The notes under the pieces are model-generated. The model had not been told where the DNA came from, ran no database searches, and saw only the letters and a program-made list of their open reading frames with translations. Below, piece after piece: positions 53,617 to 62,398 of a stretch of DNA of 64,000 nucleotides. How positions within the stretch are numbered: position 1 is the stretch's first letter; the number at the start of each line of letters is the position of its first letter. Source of the DNA: CBDBON01 sp965208395 (lineage in GTDB: Bacteria; Chloroflexota; Dehalococcoidia; Lucifugimonadales; CBDBON01); NCBI GenBank assembly GCA_965208395.1, contig CBDBON010000003.1, forward strand, positions 1-64,000, read 5' to 3'. A program made the translations under genes and the position numbers.

Positions 53617-54636
53617 GTGCCCGGAGATTCAGTGGGGCGCATGGCCAACAGCCGGACGGACCTGACTCCTGAGGATCTCGTGGAGATGTACCGGCTCATG
53701 CTGATGGGCCGGCGATTCACCGAGCGGGCCCTCTCGCTGTACGAGGAGGGCCGCCTCCCCACCGCCCTGCACCCGAGCGTCGGCCAGGAGGCGGTCGGCG
53801 TAGGCGCCTGCTACGGGTTGCGCCCCGGCGACTGGGTGCTGCCCGCTCTCAGGACCACGGAGGCCTTCTGGACCCGCGGCGTCACCATGGAGCAGATGCT
53901 GGACGCCATGCTGGGCAACTCCGGCAGCGTCTCGGGAGGGAAGGAGTCGTTTCACCACTGTGGCTATCCCCGGCTGGGAATTCTCGCCGGATCGGCAATC
54001 GTCGGCGCCCAGTTTCCGGTGGCCGTGGGAGCGGCCCTCGGTCTCCAGATGGGAGGCGGCGACAATGTGATGGTCTGCTTCTTCGGCGACGGGGCGGCGG
54101 CGCGCGGCGACTTCCATGAGGGGCTGAACCTCGCGGCGCTGCGCAGGGCGCCGGTCGTGTTCGTATGCGAGAACAACCTCTACTTTCAGACCGCGCCCGG
54201 CTCCGCCGGCCTGCCCATCGAAGACGTGGCTGACCGCGCATCGAGTTACGGGATGCCCGGCCTCGTCGTCGATGGACAGGACGTGCTCGCCGTCTACGAC
54301 GCGGCGCGGGAGGCCATTGCAAGGGCTCGCAGGGGTGAGGGCCCCACCCTTCTGGAGTGCAAGACGTACCGCTTCCTGCGGCACTACCCCACGCTCCGCG
54401 ACACGCGTCCGGCGGACGAGGTGGCCCGGTGGCGCAGGAGAGACCCGATAACGATACTGGCTGAGCGTATGAGAGCCGAAGGCTACCTCGACGGCGACTC
54501 CGTAGTGGAGACGGAGCGTCGGATAGCCAGTGAGATCGCCCACGCCATTAACGCCTCCTACGCGAAGCCTCCCCCGGAGGGAGACGGCGCGGCCGCGCAC
54601 GTCTATTCCGAGCCGGTGGAAAGGATGGGGATATGA
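53617..54636 (+). CDS. 2-oxoacid dehydrogenase E1 alpha subunit
   Basis: ThDP-dependent E1 alpha (about 339 residues). The diphosphate-binding motif is FFGDGAAARGDFHEGLN...VCENN, and the PALRTTEAFWTRG and HHC regions fit acetoin- or pyruvate-type dehydrogenases. The start is GTG 53617 or, eight codons later, ATG 53641. It overlaps the E1 beta gene by 4 bp. E2 and E3 are absent in the window, so acyl transfer must rely on partners elsewhere. Confidence 0.9.
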   Translation: MPGDSVGRMANSRTDLTPEDLVEMYRLMLMGRRFTERALSLYEEGRLPTALHPSVGQEAVGVGACYGLRPGDWVLPALRTTEAFWTRGVTMEQMLDAMLGNSGSVSGGKESFHHCGYPRLGILAGSAIVGAQFPVAVGAALGLQMGGGDNVMVCFFGDGAAARGDFHEGLNLAALRRAPVVFVCENNLYFQTAPGSAGLPIEDVADRASSYGMPGLVVDGQDVLAVYDAAREAIARARRGEGPTLLECKTYRFLRHYPTLRDTRPADEVARWRRRDPITILAERMRAEGYLDGDSVVETERRIASEIAHAINASYAKPPPEGDGAAAHVYSEPVERMGI

Positions 54637-55610
54637 GGACGCTCAAGCTGAGCGAGGCCCTCCGCGAGGCGTTGGCCCAGGAGATGGAGGCGGACGCCAA
54701 CGTCTTCGTCATCGGCGAGGACGTGGCCGACTACGGCGGCCTCGCCGGCGTGACCGAGGGCCTCCTGGAACGATTCGGGCCGCGGCGCGTCTGGGATACG
54801 CCGATCTCTGAGTCGGGCTTCAGCGGCCTCGGGGTGGGCGCGGCGCTAATGGGCATGCGTCCGGTCGTGGAGCTGCAGTTTACGGGGCTGATCACCGTCG
54901 CCATGGACCAGATCGTCAACAGCGCGGCGAAGGCGCGATACGTGCACGATGGCGAGCTGTCGGCCCCTGTAGTGTTCCGCACCACGCACATGAGCGCAGG
55001 CAATGTGTACATGGGCCAGGACCTCGAGTCGTGGTTCACCCACGTGCCCGGCCTGAAGGTTGTTACCCCCTCCACTCCATACGACGCCAAGGGGCTGCTC
55101 ATCTCGTCCATCAGAGACCCGGACCCTGTGGTCTTCATAGAACACAGCGCTCTATACGAGACCGCCGGGCCGGTGCCTGAGGCGCCCTATACGGTCCCAC
55201 TGGGCGAGGCGTCCGTCCTGCGCGAGGGAGAGGATGTCACCGTCGTGACCTGGCTCAACATGGCGCCGGTGGTGATGGAGGCCGCCGACGAGCTGTCGGC
55301 GGAGGGCGTTGGCATAGAGGTGATAGATCTCCGCACGCTGGTCCCGTTCGACCGGGAGGCGGTGGTACGGTCGGTTGCAAAGACCGGCAGGCTCGTGGTG
55401 GTGCATGAGGCGGTGCGGCGGAGCGGCTTCGGCGCTGAGGTGGCTGCGACCGTAGCCGCCAGCGAGGCCTTCGCCGGCCTCACGGCCCCGATATTGCGCG
55501 TGGGCAATCCCGGACTTCCCGTCCCCCACAGCGACCATCTCAATAGACATGTGCTGCCGGACAGGGACGATGTGATCGCCACAGTCCGGCGGGCGATGGA
55601 TGGGACGTGA
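54633..55610 (+). CDS. 2-oxoacid dehydrogenase E1 beta subunit
   Basis: A 325-residue beta subunit with the typical N-terminal LSEALREALAQEMEADANVFVIGEDVADYGG, the Glu-containing core and DTPISESGFSGLGVGAAL, and the C-terminal VVVHEAVRRSGFGAEVA domain. It pairs with the E1 alpha encoded just upstream. The stop overlaps the first CoA-transferase GTG (4 bp). Confidence 0.94.
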   Translation: MRTLKLSEALREALAQEMEADANVFVIGEDVADYGGLAGVTEGLLERFGPRRVWDTPISESGFSGLGVGAALMGMRPVVELQFTGLITVAMDQIVNSAAKARYVHDGELSAPVVFRTTHMSAGNVYMGQDLESWFTHVPGLKVVTPSTPYDAKGLLISSIRDPDPVVFIEHSALYETAGPVPEAPYTVPLGEASVLREGEDVTVVTWLNMAPVVMEAADELSAEGVGIEVIDLRTLVPFDREAVVRSVAKTGRLVVVHEAVRRSGFGAEVAATVAASEAFAGLTAPILRVGNPGLPVPHSDHLNRHVLPDRDDVIATVRRAMDGT

Positions 55611-56815
55611 GCGTGGCTTCGGGACTCCTCTCCGGAGTGAAGGTCCTCGAGCTTGGAGGCCGGGTATCCGCGCCGTACTGCGGCAAGGTCCTCGCCAATC
55701 TGGGAACTGACGTTCTTAAGATCGAACCCCTTGGCGGAGACCCGTCGAGGCGCGAGGGGCCGTTCCCTGAAGACACTCCCAACATGGAGAAGAGCGGTCT
55801 GTTCCTGGCGCTCAACGTCAACAAGCGCGGGATAACGCTTGACCTGGACGCTCCCGCCGATAGGAGCCGTCTTCTTTCGTTGGCCGGGGACGCCGACATC
55901 ATTGTCGAGAACCTGCCCGCCGGTGCTCTGGATAGTTGGGACTTGGGCTACGAGACACTGGCTCGGACGAATCCCGGGATCGTTCTGGTGTCAATCACGC
56001 CCTTTGGCCGCTGCGGGACGTATGCAGGCTATGAGGCCACCGATTTGGTTCTCTTCCATATGGGCGGGGTGGCGCACGGTCTGCTTGGACCGGTGGGAGA
56101 CCCGGATGCCGAGCCGCCGGTGCGCGCCGGAGGCCACCAGGCAGACCTCGTGGCCGGAATGGCGGCGGCGACCGCCGGCATGATAGCCCTCTACCGCCGG
56201 CGCACGACCGGAGCGGGCTGCCATATCACCGTATCCTCCTTCCACGCGATGGCCACGCAGGTTATCGCCGGGCTCGCCAACTCGGCCTGGGACCGGCCAG
56301 CCCCGTCGAGGGACGCGAGCGAGCAGCGAGAGGCCGCGATAGGGGGAATGGTGAGCGCCATCGGCGGCGTCCTTCCCTGCAATGACGGCTACGTTGCCAT
56401 CTCCCCCAGAGAGGATGCGCAGTGGGAGAGGTGGTTGGAGCTGATGGGCAATCCCGACTGGCGAGGCGACGAACGATTTGTCACCAGGGAGGCGAGACAG
56501 CGCAACTTCCACGATCTGTGGGAGCTCGTCGGAGAGTGGACGCGCCTCCGCTCCAAGTTCGACATCGCCAGGGAGGGACAGGCGAGGCGGATACCGTGCT
56601 TCCCGGTCAACACCGTCGGAGACCTGCTGCGGGACGCGCATCTGTCACACCGCAGGTTCTTCGTGACGATAGACCACCCCGAGGCGGGCCCACTCGACTA
56701 TCCCGGAGTCCCCTACCGGCTGTCGAATACCGCGTTGCCGCTCGACACCAGGCCGGCTCCCCTGCTCGGTCAGCACAACGAGACCGTCCTGGACACAGGC
56801 GCGGCCAATGGATAG
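55607..56815 (+). CDS. CaiB/BaiF class III CoA-transferase, copy 1
   Basis: A 402-residue family III CoA-transferase. It has the N-terminal GVKVLELGGRVSAPYCGKVLANLG, the nucleotide region KIEPLGGDPSR and the proposed catalytic Asp in GGHQADLVAGM. It transfers CoA between acids, or between an acid and an acyl-CoA, by an anhydride mechanism; the acids are unknown. It is coupled on both sides: GTGA with E1 beta, and an 8-bp overlap with copy 2. Confidence 0.92.
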   Translation: MSVASGLLSGVKVLELGGRVSAPYCGKVLANLGTDVLKIEPLGGDPSRREGPFPEDTPNMEKSGLFLALNVNKRGITLDLDAPADRSRLLSLAGDADIIVENLPAGALDSWDLGYETLARTNPGIVLVSITPFGRCGTYAGYEATDLVLFHMGGVAHGLLGPVGDPDAEPPVRAGGHQADLVAGMAAATAGMIALYRRRTTGAGCHITVSSFHAMATQVIAGLANSAWDRPAPSRDASEQREAAIGGMVSAIGGVLPCNDGYVAISPREDAQWERWLELMGNPDWRGDERFVTREARQRNFHDLWELVGEWTRLRSKFDIAREGQARRIPCFPVNTVGDLLRDAHLSHRRFFVTIDHPEAGPLDYPGVPYRLSNTALPLDTRPAPLLGQHNETVLDTGAANG

Positions 56816-57980
56816 GCTGCCTCTGGACGGGATACGGATAGTCGACTTCAGCTGGATCATCGCGGGCCCCACGGCGACCCGGCATCTCGCCATGATGGGG
56901 GCGGAAGTCGTCAAGATCGGAAGCGCACGCAGGCCCGATCCCTCGATCTACGGCCCGCCGTTTCAGGCCTATAATCAGTCCAAGGTATACGCCGCGCTGA
57001 ACCTCTCGAAGCCCGAGGGCACCCGGCTAGCCAGGGACCTGATCGGCATATCCGACGTCGTCATCGAGAACTTCGCATTCGGCGTGTTCGAGCGGCGAGG
57101 CCTGGGATACGACGTCATATCGGCGGACCGGCCGGATCTCATAATGGTCTCGTCCTCCGGGACCGGCCACACCGGTCCCGACAGGGAGTATGTCGCGTAC
57201 GGCAGTCTGCTCCAGCACTACACCGGCTGGAACTCCGTGTCCGGCTATCCCGGAAGAGAGCCGATCAAGGGGGGGCTGTGGGCCGACCCGTGGGTCGGGC
57301 TGGAGCTGGCCATGCTGACGATGGCCGCGCTCAACCATCGTCTGCTGACGGGCCAAGGGCAGTACATCGACTATTCGATGGCCGAGGCGCTCACCTCGGG
57401 AATCCCGGAGGCCGTGCTCGACTACCAGATGAACGGCCGTATGCCTGAGCCCATGGGCAACGACGACAGGAGCGCCTCGCCTCACGGACTCTTTCACTGC
57501 AAGGGAAAAGACAGGTGGATCGCCATTGCCGTAACCGGTCTCGACGAGTGGCTCGCACTCTGCCGGCTGCTCGGACGAGAAGACCTGACGGATGACCCGG
57601 CGCTGACGACGGTCGAGGGGCGGAAATCGCGCCGGGCCGAGATCGACGCGGCGATCACCGCCTGGACCGAGCGCCTGGAAGACTACGAGGCGATGCGGCT
57701 GCTCCAAGAGGCGGGAGTGCCCTCCGGACCGTCCCTGGACGTGAGCCGCGTCTTCGACGATCCACACCTTCGGGAGACCGGATTCTTCACCACTCGCCGC
57801 GCTTCCGACGGCGAGCTGAGGGAACTCCCCGGACTGCCGTGGCGCTCCGACGAGTGGCCGGAGCCCAGGGTTGCCGCCGCGCCGGAGCTGGGACAGGACA
57901 ACGACTACGTATACCGGGAGCTCCTTGGCCTGTCCGTTGATGAGATGGACAGGCTCGTCCGAGAGCAGGTCATCTACTGA
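56808..57980 (+). CDS. CaiB/BaiF class III CoA-transferase, copy 2
   Basis: A 390-residue paralogue of the neighbouring gene with the opening GIRIVDFSWIIAGPTATRHLAMMGAEVVKI and the aspartate in LWADPWVGLELA. The two copies are clearly diverged, so they may act on different acids or form a heteromer. It overlaps copy 1 by 8 bp and is followed by the crotonase-fold gene after 16 bp. Confidence 0.92.
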   Translation: MDRLPLDGIRIVDFSWIIAGPTATRHLAMMGAEVVKIGSARRPDPSIYGPPFQAYNQSKVYAALNLSKPEGTRLARDLIGISDVVIENFAFGVFERRGLGYDVISADRPDLIMVSSSGTGHTGPDREYVAYGSLLQHYTGWNSVSGYPGREPIKGGLWADPWVGLELAMLTMAALNHRLLTGQGQYIDYSMAEALTSGIPEAVLDYQMNGRMPEPMGNDDRSASPHGLFHCKGKDRWIAIAVTGLDEWLALCRLLGREDLTDDPALTTVEGRKSRRAEIDAAITAWTERLEDYEAMRLLQEAGVPSGPSLDVSRVFDDPHLRETGFFTTRRASDGELRELPGLPWRSDEWPEPRVAAAPELGQDNDYVYRELLGLSVDEMDRLVREQVIY

Positions 57981-57996
57981 TCGATAGGAGGCGCAT

Positions 57997-58914
57997 ATGG
58001 GAGTGCTTTTCGAGAAGAGAGACGGCATCGCCTACGTCACGATAGACAATCCCGAGAAGGCCAACATACTCGACCGTGAGACGTCCAACCGGATCGCCGA
58101 AATCTGGAAGGAGATATGGGACGACTGGGACGTGCGGGTAGCCATTCTGACGGGTTCCGGGCGGCGCCACTTCTGTGCCGGCCACAACCTAGCCCTTCCG
58201 CCCGGCGTCACCGAGGAGGAGCGTGAGCGCATACGGGCGGAGGGCGTCTTCTGGCCGCTCTCCGGCACCGTAAACGGCGCCAAGATAGGCGCGGACGGAC
58301 GGCTCGGCGACCACTATCCCCAGGTCTGGAAGCCGGTTATCGGAGCCATCAACGGCTGGGCCGCCGGCGCCGGATTCTACCTGATGCTGACCTCCACAGA
58401 CATCAGGCTGGCCAGCCGGGAGCACGCCAGATTCAAGTTCGCCCTGCTGAGCCAGGGCTGGGTCGGCGGAGGGCCCGGCGCCACATACCTCACCCGCCAG
58501 GTGTCGCACGCGGACGCGATGAGGATACTGCTGACCGACGAGCCCTTCGACGCCGCGGAGGCGCTGCGAATCAACCTCATCAACGAGGTCGTGCCCCACG
58601 AGTCACTGATGGAGCGGGCGGAGGAGATTGCCACCCACATCGCCGGACTGCCCCCCCTCGCCGTGCGGATGATGAAGGAGTTCGTGATACGGTTCAGGGA
58701 CATTCCGGTCACGGAGGCGTGGCGGGTGCAGACGCTGATGAACTCGCTCCTCACCCAGCTGAGCGGCGACGGCGCGGAGGGCCGCGCGGCCTTCCTGGAG
58801 AAGCGGAAGCCGCACTACACCGGCTCTGTCCTCCAGAAGGGCGAGTCCTACCCCGGCCTCACTCCCGAGGAGAGGGAGCACCTCGACCGCATACGCCGCC
58901 AAGAGCTAGGCTGA
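57997..58914 (+). CDS. Crotonase-fold protein (enoyl-CoA hydratase/isomerase family)
   Basis: A 305-residue crotonase. The N-terminal oxyanion-hole strand is FCAGHNLALPPG, the second GAINGWAAGAG. The two glutamates of classic enoyl-CoA hydratases appear replaced: the residue after GAGF is Y (GAGFYLML), and the PE position reads AL (FKFALLSQG). It therefore probably catalyses another CoA-thioester reaction of the fold, or is inactive. It is the last gene of the operon. ATG 57997 follows AGGAGG. Confidence 0.9.
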   Translation: MGVLFEKRDGIAYVTIDNPEKANILDRETSNRIAEIWKEIWDDWDVRVAILTGSGRRHFCAGHNLALPPGVTEEERERIRAEGVFWPLSGTVNGAKIGADGRLGDHYPQVWKPVIGAINGWAAGAGFYLMLTSTDIRLASREHARFKFALLSQGWVGGGPGATYLTRQVSHADAMRILLTDEPFDAAEALRINLINEVVPHESLMERAEEIATHIAGLPPLAVRMMKEFVIRFRDIPVTEAWRVQTLMNSLLTQLSGDGAEGRAAFLEKRKPHYTGSVLQKGESYPGLTPEEREHLDRIRRQELG

Positions 58915-58935
58915 CCCTCCCCCTTTTCCTCGAAA

Positions 58936-59061
58936 TGTGTCTCATTCTGTAACACTTTGTCTCGTTTCGTAGCTGTGCCGGCGACGGAGCGGGACACCAG
59001 TGGTACAGCGATTGGACAGTAATGAGACGGTAGTGTGACGGAAATGGGACAGTTTGGGACA
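58936..59061. repeat. Mirrored array of about 10-bp GTCnCA-like motifs in a convergent gap
   Basis: The plus strand at 58938-58977 reads four 10-bp units starting TGTCTCATTC, TGTAACACTT, TGTCTCGTTT, CGTAGCTGTG. The minus strand from 59061 back to about 58980 reads further 10-12-bp units (TGTCCCAAAC, TGTCCCATTTC, CGTCACACTAC, CGTCTCATTAC, TGTCCAATCGC, TGTACCACTGG). The halves form an imperfect inverted repeat. It resembles the repeated transposase-binding sites at ends of some DDE transposons, but no transposase is near. Confidence 0.5.
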
Positions 59062-59187
59062 GGCCGAAGAGGGAAGCGCCATGCTCGGCGCAGAGAGGGG
59101 AGTGTGTGGTCGAGTGGTCTTCATGGCCCCACAATAGCACAGACGTTCGCGTGCTGTCTATCGTCTTGTCGCCTCCCCACACCCTCC

Positions 59188-60189
59188 CTACTGGGTGTCC
59201 AGAGACGGTGAGCGCTGCTCTTCCATGATCTCGTGCGGCTCGAGCCGGTAGGCCTCCTTCCGGTAGATCTGGATCCGGTGGCCGCCGTGGTCCACTATGT
59301 ACAGTCTTCCGCTGTCGTCGATCTTGACAGACGGCGCCCGTCGCAGGCGTTTCGTCGGCTCCAGCGAGGTCATCTCCCGCTGTCTCAGTATCTTTAGATT
59401 GCCCCTGATGTACCGCAACCCGACCCTGCTGAGCGTGGCGTCTCCGACGAACTGGTCCAGGTAGCGGCCGTTCTCGTCGAACTGGACGACGCGGTTGTTG
59501 CCCCAGTCGGCGACGTAGACGTCACCGTCCGCGTCGACGTCGACCCCGGACGGTCTGCGCAGGGCGCCCCGCGGGTTGCCGTTGGACGATTCACCGAAGC
59601 TCATCAAGTAGCGGCCGTCCCGGTCGAATTTCTGGACCCTGTCGTTTCCCCAGTCTGCGACGTACACGTCCCCCATCTCGTCAACGGCGATGCCCCACGG
59701 GAGATCGAGCTCCCCGGGACCGGAGCCGCGCCGTCCCCAACCGGATAGAAAGCGGCCGTCGACAGTGAACCGCTGGATGCGGTGATTCAGCGAGTCGGCG
59801 ACCAGCACGTCGCCGTCGTAGAGGGCGATGCCGGTGGGCCGGTCCAGCGCCCCTGGCGCGTCGCCCCGCTCGCCCCACCTGGCCGAGAGATTCCCGCCTT
59901 CGTCGAAGATGGAGACGCGGTGAAGCGCCTCGTCCGTGACCATCAAGCTGCCGTCCCGGCACCTGACGATCCCGACCGCCCAGGTGAGCTCACCGCCTCC
60001 GATGGAGCCGAGGTCCTCGTCGTCAAAGTGCCACACCTTGATCTCACTGGCTGAGTCCCCCCTCAACAGCATGTACAGCCTACCCTCATCCCCGACCGCC
60101 AGATCGACCGGGAAATTGGTCATCCGCCTCATGCCGATCGTCTTGAGATATGGGAAGCCCGCTCGAAGCAGGGCGTAGGGACGGGTCAC
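59188..60189 (-). CDS. NHL-repeat protein
   Basis: A 333-residue protein with about five NHL-type beta-propeller blades. The repeats read LPWGIAVDEMGDVYVADWGN and RRPSGVDVDADGDVYVADWG with the partner RVQKFDRDGRYL. There is no signal peptide. These propellers bind proteins, RNA or metabolites; nothing here points to an enzyme. It follows the DUF1800 gene by 25 bp, so the two may be co-expressed. Confidence 0.85.
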   Translation of the reverse strand: MTRPYALLRAGFPYLKTIGMRRMTNFPVDLAVGDEGRLYMLLRGDSASEIKVWHFDDEDLGSIGGGELTWAVGIVRCRDGSLMVTDEALHRVSIFDEGGNLSARWGERGDAPGALDRPTGIALYDGDVLVADSLNHRIQRFTVDGRFLSGWGRRGSGPGELDLPWGIAVDEMGDVYVADWGNDRVQKFDRDGRYLMSFGESSNGNPRGALRRPSGVDVDADGDVYVADWGNNRVVQFDENGRYLDQFVGDATLSRVGLRYIRGNLKILRQREMTSLEPTKRLRRAPSVKIDDSGRLYIVDHGGHRIQIYRKEAYRLEPHEIMEEQRSPSLDTQ

Positions 60190-60214
60190 TCTCTTCTCTC
60201 CCAGGTCATCTACT

Positions 60215-61612
60215 CTACGCCATCTGGTATTCGCGCGACGAGACTATGAGCTGGAGCATTCGTCCGATGCTCCTTGCTGCCTGTTCGCGTCCTTCATCGG
60301 TCTCGAAGCTCAGGTCGCCCTGCGACTCCGCGAGCCTCATCAGGCCGCGGCGGGTCTCCTCGCTCGGCTCGATCTGTCCTGCGAGATCGAGGCACCGACC
60401 CACCAGGTCGGCGGGCGCTATGGTCGGACCGGTCTCCTCCAGCCTTCGCACGATCTCCCTGATGCCCGGCTTGTCCATGTCGGCAAGCTGGTTCGCCGCG
60501 AAGTTGACGCGCTCGTTGAGGGCGCCGCCGTCTATCCACTCCCTGCCGGTGTGCCACCCCTCGACGGTCGGCGGATTCATCAGCCTCTGGCCCATGGCGT
60601 CGGCGGCCTCGTCTAGATTCATGATCCCCGGCTCCGGGAACCGGTGCGTTCCGACCAGCCGGATCGTACCGGCCACCAGCTCCGCCGGACTCTTGACTCT
60701 CTGGAAGCGGGCCGTCTTGAAGAAGTCGGAGTTGAAGAGCACCCGGAGGACGGAGCGGATGTTCCCGTCCGTATCGGCGAACACCGCGGCGAGCGTATCT
60801 ATCGCCTCCGGGTCTCCGGGCGGGACGGTCTCCCACGCCGGCACCTGAGGCTCGTCGGCGACGAAGAAGTTGTAGAGATGCCGGGAGATGAAGCGGGCCG
60901 TCGCCTCCTGCCCGACGATTATGTCGATGATGTCCTCGCCGTTGAACCTTCCGGTATGACCGAGGAAGCTCTTCTCGCCGTCGTCGTGGTCGTCAGCCCG
61001 ATAATCGAACTGGGAGTCGTACTGCCCGGAGGGGTACAGCGGGATCGGCTGGGTGAAGGTCCAGCCCGTGAAGGCGCGCGCCGCGCTCTTGATGTCCTGC
61101 TCGGTGTAGTTGCCTACGCCCATGGAGAAGAGCTCCAGGAGCTCGCGGCCGTAGTTCTCGTTGGGCGCGTCCCTGTGGTTCTCGTTGTTGTCCAGCCAGA
61201 AGATCATGGCGGGGTCTTTGGAGAGCTCCACGAGGATGGTTCGCATGTCTGCCAGGCAGATGCGGCGGAAGGTATCGATCTGCGCGATGGAGGACGGCGG
61301 ATGCTCGCTCTTGCCTTCCGCGGTGGCGAAGAGGTGGTGCCAGAAGAGGCTCATCTTCTCTTCCAGCGGCCGGGGAGTGTTGATCATGCGCCACAGCCAG
61401 CGGCCCCGGGCCATGTCGATGGAGGCGCGGGAGTGCATGTAGTAGCGCATGAAGAGCTCCTCGTCGAGCGGCGGCGTCAGCTCGGGATGGAGCAGGTCCT
61501 CGACGACCTCCTCGTAGCCTCTGACCATGAGCCGCTCCAGCTCGGACCTCGTGGCGCCGAAGCCGGCCCGGCGCATCAGGTGGGCGAAGAGCGCGGTGTC
61601 GTTGGCTGGCAT
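60215..61612 (-). CDS. DUF1800 domain protein
   Basis: A 465-residue protein of the DUF1800 family: LFAHLMRRAGFGATRSELERL at the N-terminus, then MSLFWHHLFATAEGK and NYGRELLELFSMGVGNYTEQDI. The family is abundant in Chloroflexota and Planctomycetota and often occurs with DUF1501 proteins, but no biochemical role is established. No DUF1501 gene is adjacent here. It is the first of a two-gene unit with the NHL protein. Confidence 0.9.
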   Translation of the reverse strand: MPANDTALFAHLMRRAGFGATRSELERLMVRGYEEVVEDLLHPELTPPLDEELFMRYYMHSRASIDMARGRWLWRMINTPRPLEEKMSLFWHHLFATAEGKSEHPPSSIAQIDTFRRICLADMRTILVELSKDPAMIFWLDNNENHRDAPNENYGRELLELFSMGVGNYTEQDIKSAARAFTGWTFTQPIPLYPSGQYDSQFDYRADDHDDGEKSFLGHTGRFNGEDIIDIIVGQEATARFISRHLYNFFVADEPQVPAWETVPPGDPEAIDTLAAVFADTDGNIRSVLRVLFNSDFFKTARFQRVKSPAELVAGTIRLVGTHRFPEPGIMNLDEAADAMGQRLMNPPTVEGWHTGREWIDGGALNERVNFAANQLADMDKPGIREIVRRLEETGPTIAPADLVGRCLDLAGQIEPSEETRRGLMRLAESQGDLSFETDEGREQAARSIGRMLQLIVSSREYQMA

Positions 61613-61699
61613 CTGCCTTCTCCTCCGATGTGCGGTAGGCCCATATCTTACTCAAGCGGCGGCAGGGCGTCCAAGGGGGTCATCCAAGGAGTAACAGCA

Positions 61700-62317
61700 C
61701 TAATCGAACGGACGGCGCGGGCCGGACGGCGGCAGCTCCTGCAGGGTGGGACGACCGGTGACCTCGTCCAGGCCCACTCCGGCGACGTCGAGTATCCAGC
61801 TCTCCGCGTAGATCGGCGCTCCGCTCCGGACCGCCAGCGCAATCGCGTCGCTCGGCCGGGAGTCGATGCTCAGCACGCTCCCGTTCCGCCGGACCACCAT
61901 GATGGCATAGAAGGTGCCGTCCCTGAGATCGGAGACGATGACGTGGTCGAGCGTCGCACCTAACTCCTGTATGACGCTCTCCATCAGGTCGTGCGTCTGC
62001 GGCCTGCCGGCGGCGATGTCGTAGATCTCCACCGCGATGGCGCTAGCCTCGAACGGACCTATCCAGATGGGAAGGTACCGGTCGTCCCTGCTCTTCAGTA
62101 TGACGACTGTCTGAGGCGGCTGGTCTCTCGCTCCGACCGATTCGACGACGAGCTCGACCTGAGTTGGAGATGGGCCGGTCGGCGTCGGAGAGGCGGCCGC
62201 CTCCGGCTGAGGCGTGGGTGCAGGCTCCAAGCTGCCACAGCCCATCGCGACCGCCACGGCGACAAGTATGAGCAGAAGCAGGATGCTCCACCGCGCCCGG
62301 GCCAGTCGCGAGCTCAC
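61700..62317 (-). CDS. Bifunctional nuclease-domain (BFN) lipoprotein
   Basis: A 205-residue protein with a signal peptide ending in the lipobox AMGC, a short Pro/Thr/Ala-rich linker and a BFN/DUF151 domain (VELVVESVGARD, LPIWIGPFEASAIA, DSRPSDAIALAVRSGAPI). Ordinary BFN-domain proteins are cytoplasmic and act on DNA/RNA in vitro. This one would be outside the membrane, which is unusual. It stands alone between the ThDP enzyme and the DUF1800 gene. Confidence 0.87.
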   Translation of the reverse strand: MSSRLARARWSILLLLILVAVAVAMGCGSLEPAPTPQPEAAASPTPTGPSPTQVELVVESVGARDQPPQTVVILKSRDDRYLPIWIGPFEASAIAVEIYDIAAGRPQTHDLMESVIQELGATLDHVIVSDLRDGTFYAIMVVRRNGSVLSIDSRPSDAIALAVRSGAPIYAESWILDVAGVGLDEVTGRPTLQELPPSGPRRPFD

Positions 62318-62398
62318 GGCGTGGCCCCCATCTCAATCTTCCCTCGTCCGCGGGGGAAGAGGTACACTCTCCCCCTTCCGAGGGAGAGGCCTCGTCTG

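Noticed and set aside
60644..61963. Long plus-strand frame over the DUF1800 and BFN genes
   Set aside because: It covers two well-supported minus-strand genes and has antisense-type composition.
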